From: JBGPMO01 sp041487075
GTDB taxonomy: Bacteria > Patescibacteriota > Minisyncoccia > UBA6257 > 1-14-0-10-40-38
NCBI GenBank assembly: GCA_041487075.1
Contig: JBGPMO010000020.1
Location: 1 to 9,720 of the forward strand
Direction: 5' to 3'
Length of the DNA stretch: 9,720 nucleotides
Under the pieces are notes generated by a model. It had not been told where the DNA came from. It searched no databases and saw only the letters and a list, made by a program, of their open reading frames with translations. Position 1 is the first letter of the stretch, and the number at the start of each line of letters is the position of its first letter. Shown here in pieces: positions 5,758 to 9,720 of the stretch. A program made the position numbers and the translations under genes.

Positions 5758-5955
5758 CACGACAATAATTAAAATTTCTGAACGACCTGAGCGAGCAACA
5801 GTGAGTCGAAGAGTTACCTTTAGAGTTAGGGGAGGGCTAATCGAGCCTCGTTGTTAACTATATTACCTGACGCACAATATACCTTTTGCGACAAACAATA
5901 TATTCAAACAAGGATTAATCTTCTCGGCTATCTTAGCCCCTTTTATCAAAATGCA
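5758..5955. other. Gene-free spacer between convergent units
   Basis: About 200 bases between the large RNA terminator and the stop of the small secreted protein gene. I see no gene. A weak structure pairs AGTTA (5824-5828) with TAACT (5855-5859) around GAG-GGCT/AGCC-CTC-type pairing (5832-5847). A short motif CTGAGCGAGCAACAGTGAG (5787-5805) is of a GAGCGAG-type kind often seen between genes. No clear minus-strand terminator was found for the cluster coming from the right. Confidence 0.4.
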
Positions 5956-6264
5956 TTACGTTACCAGGCCCACAAGCCATTGCACGATCTTAATCAATGA
6001 TTCCAATATCCAAATAATAATATCCGCTATAAAACGAATGATTTTCCCAAAGTTGATGTGTAGGTGCACTTCGATCCAGTTATTAGCTATGTTTGCCGCA
6101 TACGTAATACGTACCCAAATCTGTTTTACGAGGGTGACGAATTCATTCCAAATGCCTTGCCACTCAGCGTTCCCATTGTCGTTTGTCGCAGCTTGTGCCG
6201 GCAAAGCTCCAAAAACAGGCGCTATCATGCCTATACCGATGATAAAGATAAAAAATTGTTTCAC
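5956..6264 (-). CDS. Small secreted or membrane protein, unknown function
   Basis: A 102-residue protein from a GTG start. An N-terminal signal peptide is plain: MKQFFIFIIGIGMIAPVFG followed by ALPAQA-A, with likely cleavage after residue 25 or so. The mature part has a polar Asn-rich start (TNDNGNAEW), amphipathic aromatic helices and a strongly hydrophobic C-terminal helix (about 74-100), so it probably remains in or on the membrane. I recognise no family. It lies 27 bases after the FemAB-type gene and ends the minus-strand cluster, which suggests an envelope role. An extended -10 sits so close upstream that its transcript would begin at the GTG itself. Confidence 0.7.
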   Translation of the reverse strand: MKQFFIFIIGIGMIAPVFGALPAQAATNDNGNAEWQGIWNEFVTLVKQIWVRITYAANIANNWIEVHLHINFGKIIRFIADIIIWILESLIKIVQWLVGLVT

Positions 6265-6270
6265 AGCTCT

Positions 6271-6279
6271 AGTATACCA
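6271..6279 (-). promoter_or_regulatory. Possible extended -10 just before the small secreted protein
   Basis: Reading leftwards, TGG-TATACT is a near-consensus extended -10; the -35 is poor. Its expected start, near 6264, coincides with the GTG start codon, which would give a leaderless mRNA. It lies in the 27-base gap after the FemAB-type gene. Confidence 0.35.
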
Positions 6280-6291
6280 TTTTATTTTCTA

Positions 6292-7278
6292 TTAATTGCG
6301 CCGAAATGCAGAATACATCTTATACAAAGAGTGTATAAATTTGTCAAATCTATAATCCCAGGCACCAAGATAGCGGACTTCCTTCCCGCCAAGGCTTCGT
6401 TTAAAGGCCGTAATGCCAGCCCATTTGGGGTCATCGGCGCTTATCCCCCACAGATCGAGGGTTCGGTAGCCATTGTCGCGCGCTGCACGAATAATTTCCC
6501 ATAGGAGGAACGTTGGTGCGTTAAAGCGGCCGTACCCGGAAGCTGATCCTGCATATAAGTAGGTTGCCCTATCTCTAAAATAGACGACAATCGCAGCTGC
6601 GAGGGTTACGGCATTCAGATTCGCAAGAAAAATTTCAGCATGGCATTCACCATGAAGTCCGGCAACCGATTCATAGTATACTTTCTCATAACGGTGAAGC
6701 TCATGGCGGCGGTTTGTTTCTTCAAAGAGATCCCAGAATGCTTCGAAGGCGGTTTTTTTCTCGTCAACGGTTTTTGCCCGTACTAAGGTGATGCCGCGGC
6801 GCAGGGCGACACGAATCGCGTAGCGTGTATCGTGTTCCATGAGCGTGAGTAGTTCTTCATCGGCTCTCGCGATCTCTATAAAAAGCGTTTCTTGAGGTTG
6901 GACAGACTTCCCTTCTTGAAATCCCGCATCAAACAGAGCTTCACGGAGCACGGGTGCGTCCGGAGCTTCCGGCTCTATGCGAAGAAAAAAAGGTTTTCGC
7001 CCGGAAACCGGTATATTCTCTACTGCGTCCAAAAACATCGCCATCTGTTCTTTAGTAAAACGCGATTCGTGGAACAGAGGACCTCTCGGGGCATATAAAT
7101 ACGAGAAGCCGAAAGGTAATTTGCGTTCAATAAGTAAAGCAATAAAAATACCCCTACCATCAAGGCGATGAATGCGGTTTCCGCGCTTCTCTTGGAGATC
7201 GCCCCATTCCCAGGATTGAAGAAATGATCCGCCGTGCGCGGCAATGCGGGTGTTCCAGTGGTTTGCGTCTCCTTGCAT
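6292..7278 (-). CDS. FemAB-type peptidoglycan bridge aminoacyltransferase
   Basis: Fem-family enzymes transfer amino acids from aminoacyl-tRNA to the stem peptide of lipid II on the cytoplasmic face of the membrane, building peptidoglycan cross-bridges. The 328-residue protein shows the two GNAT-like folds: FLQSWEWGDLQE (19-30), SYLYAPRGPLF (59-69), RIEPE (100-104), then the second half with LMEHDTRYAIRVALRRGI (146-163), YLYAGSASGYGRFNAPTFLL (240-259) and DLWGISADD (275-283) followed by WAGITAFKRSLGG (286-298). It is shorter than staphylococcal FemA/FemB (about 420) because it lacks the long coiled-coil arm, as is usual in CPR members. GGAG lies 9 bases before the ATG, one of the few good ribosome-binding sites here. 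It starts 4 bases after the M23 stop. Which amino acid is added cannot be read from sequence. Confidence 0.92.
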   Translation of the reverse strand: MQGDANHWNTRIAAHGGSFLQSWEWGDLQEKRGNRIHRLDGRGIFIALLIERKLPFGFSYLYAPRGPLFHESRFTKEQMAMFLDAVENIPVSGRKPFFLRIEPEAPDAPVLREALFDAGFQEGKSVQPQETLFIEIARADEELLTLMEHDTRYAIRVALRRGITLVRAKTVDEKKTAFEAFWDLFEETNRRHELHRYEKVYYESVAGLHGECHAEIFLANLNAVTLAAAIVVYFRDRATYLYAGSASGYGRFNAPTFLLWEIIRAARDNGYRTLDLWGISADDPKWAGITAFKRSLGGKEVRYLGAWDYRFDKFIHSLYKMYSAFRRN

Positions 7279-7282
7279 AACA

Positions 7283-8551
7283 TTAAACTCCGGCGGTCGG
7301 CTGTCCGAGATAATTCAGCGGATTTAAATCACCGCCCACCGGCATCGGCCCGCACGAACGCGTACTCCGTACGGTATAGGTTGGCGTGCTCCACACCGTG
7401 AAGTGCACATGGGGGCCAGTTGCCCAACCAGTTTTGCCCATATACCCGATGAGGTCGCCGCGTTTGATTTGAGCCCCGACCGAAGTAAGTATTTGGGAAA
7501 GATGCCCATAAATCGTCGTGAGGCCGTTATAATGCCGGATGACAATGAATTTTCCATACGCTGCATGCGGGCAATACAAGTCTTGATTTCCTGTAAGCAC
7601 GACAATGCCGTCTTCCGCCGCATAAATATCCGTGCCGATGGGGCCTGCGATATCCACGCCATTGTGATATTGGTTTTTATAAGTTCGGCTTGCGAACGAC
7701 GTATAGCCATACCCTTGACTCATGAGAGCTGATGCCGCCGGCCACTTCAGCACTCCGGCTACCGCTTGCGGCAGGCCGTTCGGATCGATTTTCGAACGGA
7801 GTTCCCGTTCATATCCTTCAACTTCTGTAGCAATTTCTTCTTGCTGTTTTTCCAGCGCTTGGAGCTGGGTTTGATAAAGTTTCTCTTGGTTTTTCGTTGA
7901 TTTTAAAAGGACTGCACGGTCTTCTTTTGCCTGTTCAGAAATGGTTTTGCGATTTTTTAACGCTTGGCCTTCTGATTCAGCTTCCGTCTTCTTTTGAGAA
8001 GCTTCGGTGAGTTGGTTATTTAAATCTTCACGCAGTATTTGCAAATCGCTAATTTCATTTGAGAGTTGGTTATTGAGATTAGACAAGGATTGCGCTTCGG
8101 AAACGCTTTCGGCAAGTGACTGGCTTTTCAGAAAAACAACCAGCGTTGTTTCTTGGTCTTTACTTTGGAGCACTCGAAGAAATTGGGTAACCGCACCTTT
8201 TTTAGTTACCAATGCCTGCTCTTTTGCGCTAATGTCATCTCCTAACGAAGACATTTCAAGCTTTAGCTTGTCGATTTTAATTTCACTTGCCTTGATGACC
8301 AGGTTTAAATGATTAATCTGGCCATCATAGTTTTTAATTTCTTGATTTAAACTGTGACTTTGAGCTGTGGTTGAAGAAAGGTTTTTTTGAGTTTCTTGGA
8401 TTTGCGCGTTAATTGCGGAGAGTGCTTTAGATTTTTCGTCAATGGCTTGTTTTAACGCATCGGGATCAGTTGCGTGCGCTAAGCTCGCAACACCAAAAAA
8501 AACCGCGGCGCAAACCGCTTCCATCATAAGTATATGCCTTCGGTGAATCAT
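7283..8551 (-). CDS. Secreted M23 (LytM-type) endopeptidase with coiled coil
   Basis: A 422-residue murein hydrolase or hydrolase activator of EnvC-like layout. A signal peptide (MIHRRHILM, hydrophobic core 11-24, ending LAHA at 27) is followed by a coiled coil (about 30-252) rich in Lys, Glu and Gln, then the M23 domain (about 268-415). The zinc and catalytic residues are present: H296-NGV-D300, H350 in YGHLS, and H381-V-H383, so it should be an active metallopeptidase, unlike the degenerate EnvC. C327 and C400 flank the active site and could form a disulfide. ATG at 8551 keeps the basic n-region; ATG at 8527 has AAGG upstream and is an alternative. The gene follows gltX by 27 bases and precedes the FemAB-type gene by 4, pairing wall cleavage with wall building. 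Confidence 0.93.
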   Translation of the reverse strand: MIHRRHILMMEAVCAAVFFGVASLAHATDPDALKQAIDEKSKALSAINAQIQETQKNLSSTTAQSHSLNQEIKNYDGQINHLNLVIKASEIKIDKLKLEMSSLGDDISAKEQALVTKKGAVTQFLRVLQSKDQETTLVVFLKSQSLAESVSEAQSLSNLNNQLSNEISDLQILREDLNNQLTEASQKKTEAESEGQALKNRKTISEQAKEDRAVLLKSTKNQEKLYQTQLQALEKQQEEIATEVEGYERELRSKIDPNGLPQAVAGVLKWPAASALMSQGYGYTSFASRTYKNQYHNGVDIAGPIGTDIYAAEDGIVVLTGNQDLYCPHAAYGKFIVIRHYNGLTTIYGHLSQILTSVGAQIKRGDLIGYMGKTGWATGPHVHFTVWSTPTYTVRSTRSCGPMPVGGDLNPLNYLGQPTAGV

Positions 8552-8578
8552 AAATACGCCAAAATGAGTTCTTTAATC

Positions 8579-9720
8579 TTAATGATTCTCCCCTAATTTT
8601 GCTATCGCAAGCTCGAGGCGCCGCAGTGACTCATCTTTACCGAGCGCTTCCATGATTTCAAACGGTCCGGGAGAAGCTTCGTTTCCTGAAACCGCCACTC
8701 GTATAGGCCAGAAAACCTCTCCCCTTCCCCGTTCTTCGCCGAGCGGCTGAAGCGCGGCCTGAAGCTGATCTTTGGTGAATGACGTTGTTTTTATCGAAGC
8801 TACGACGGTGATTGCAGAACGGAGATTTTCACGAATGCGCTCGGAGGCAGTTTCCTTCCAGATAAGAAGTTTTGTCGGATAGTCGGCAAGTTCGAAGGAG
8901 AATGCTGCGAGCGTTTTAAAGTCTGAAAGCTTCTTCATGCGTTCTTTCACAAGCCCGGCTACTTTTGTTATCTCATGATTTTCAGTTCTTTCAGGAGCAA
9001 AACCGCCCGCGATAAGTTCACGGGCAAGTTCGACATTTGAGAGTTGCCGTATATATTGGCTATTAACCCAATCGAGCTTCTCGGCATTAAAGACTGCGCC
9101 TGACTTTTGCACGCGGCCGAGATCGAATGCTTCAATCAGCTCCTCGCGCGAAAAGATTTCTTTATCTGATTCGCTATGCCAGCCTAGAAGCGCCATGAAA
9201 TTAAGAAGCGCCTGCGATAAGTATCCTTCCTTTCGATATTCAACGACCGCAGTTGCGGAATGGCGTTTCGACATTTTACTGCGATCAGAATCAAAAATAA
9301 GCGGCAGGTGCGCGTAGACGGGTTCGGTAAAGCCCAAAGCGCGTTGCAGCACTATTTGTTTTGGTGTATTTGCAAGATGGTCCTCGCCACGGATCACATG
9401 CGTGATTTTCATTTCTTCATCATCAATGACTGCGGCAAGATTATAAAAAGGTTCGCGTTCGGTCTTGGCAACAGCAATATCGCCGACAAGGCCCATATCA
9501 AAAGTAATTTTCTTGCGAATCATATCAGTGAAACTCACGTGTGTTTCTGGAACCCGGAAACGGATGACCGAGTCTCGATTGGCTTTGAGTTGCGCTGCTG
9601 CCTCGGATGCGCTCAAATGACGGCACTTGCCTGAATATTTTGGAGCAAACCCTTGTGTCATTTGGCTTTGCCGCTGGGCCTCGAGTTCGTCTTTCGTGCA
9701 AAAACAATGATATGCAAATC
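8579..9720 (-). CDS. gltX: Glutamyl-tRNA synthetase, 5' end beyond the window
   Basis: Class I synthetase that charges tRNA with glutamate. The frame stays open to the right edge: upstream of the Met at 9661 it reads AYHCFCTKDELEAQRQSQ, a standard GluRS segment, so that Met is internal and the N-terminal HIGH region lies outside the window. The zinc site is intact, C-x-C-x24-C-x-H, with the same spacing as in E. coli GluRS. IRGEDHLANTPKQIVLQRAL is the conserved second catalytic-domain stretch, followed by HLPLI, KMSKRHSAT (the KMSKS-type loop) and ALLNFMALLGW. The anticodon-binding helical domain continues to the stop at 8579. About 380 residues are visible, of a usual total near 470. It cannot be told whether it charges tRNA-Gln as well, though CPR bacteria commonly use the indirect GatCAB route. 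Confidence 0.97.
   Translation of the reverse strand, partial: FAYHCFCTKDELEAQRQSQMTQGFAPKYSGKCRHLSASEAAAQLKANRDSVIRFRVPETHVSFTDMIRKKITFDMGLVGDIAVAKTEREPFYNLAAVIDDEEMKITHVIRGEDHLANTPKQIVLQRALGFTEPVYAHLPLIFDSDRSKMSKRHSATAVVEYRKEGYLSQALLNFMALLGWHSESDKEIFSREELIEAFDLGRVQKSGAVFNAEKLDWVNSQYIRQLSNVELARELIAGGFAPERTENHEITKVAGLVKERMKKLSDFKTLAAFSFELADYPTKLLIWKETASERIRENLRSAITVVASIKTTSFTKDQLQAALQPLGEERGRGEVFWPIRVAVSGNEASPGPFEIMEALGKDESLRRLELAIAKLGENH

Noticed and set aside
9525..9661. Met at 9661 as the start of the synthetase
   Set aside because: The frame continues upstream to the window edge with a conserved GluRS segment containing the first two zinc cysteines, so the Met is internal and the gene is cut by the edge.

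Overview
The window looks like chromosomal DNA from a Candidate Phyla Radiation (Patescibacteria, probably Parcubacteria-type) bacterium. This is inferred from compact, often overlapping genes, few Shine-Dalgarno sites, a coiled-coil M23 peptidase beside a FemAB-type protein, a short YchF, and a protein resembling the DUF8128 family typical of these genomes. TGA is used as a stop (YchF, and the gene after it), which argues against the UGA-recoding Gracilibacteria/SR1 lineages. No mobile element, CRISPR array, tRNA or rRNA was seen.

Layout. Bases 1-150 hold the end of an upstream transcript closed by a very strong UUCG-capped terminator. A plus-strand unit follows: ychF, a DUF8128-like protein, a 67-residue membrane protein, and a GlcD-type FAD-linked oxidase; the first three genes overlap by 4 bases each. 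Next, about 3737-4017, is a free-standing RNA gene with its own promoter and terminator, folding into a long 6S-like rod. It converges on a minus-strand PD-(D/E)XK (RecB/Cas4-like) nuclease. Divergent from the nuclease is the most striking feature: about 800 bases (about 4950-5757) without a credible gene, started by a near-perfect extended -10 promoter, ended by an intrinsic terminator, and full of long perfect helices, including a stem joining its two ends and at least two H-type pseudoknots. I read it as a large ornate noncoding RNA, and I could not match it from memory to tmRNA, RNase P RNA, SRP RNA or a self-splicing intron. GOLLD, ROOL and OLE were not excluded by any search.

The right part (5956-9720) is a minus-strand cluster read from the right edge: gltX (5' end outside the window), a secreted M23 endopeptidase, a FemAB-type peptidoglycan-bridge aminoacyltransferase, and a small secreted or membrane protein. 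It links amino-acid charging, cell-wall cleavage and cell-wall crosslink building. Four putative promoters share an extended -10 of the form TGnTAnnnT.

The main candidates for novelty are the two RNA genes, especially the large one, and the nuclease that shares its divergent promoter region. Secondary points are a Cys in the YchF P-loop and a Cys/His insertion in the nuclease.
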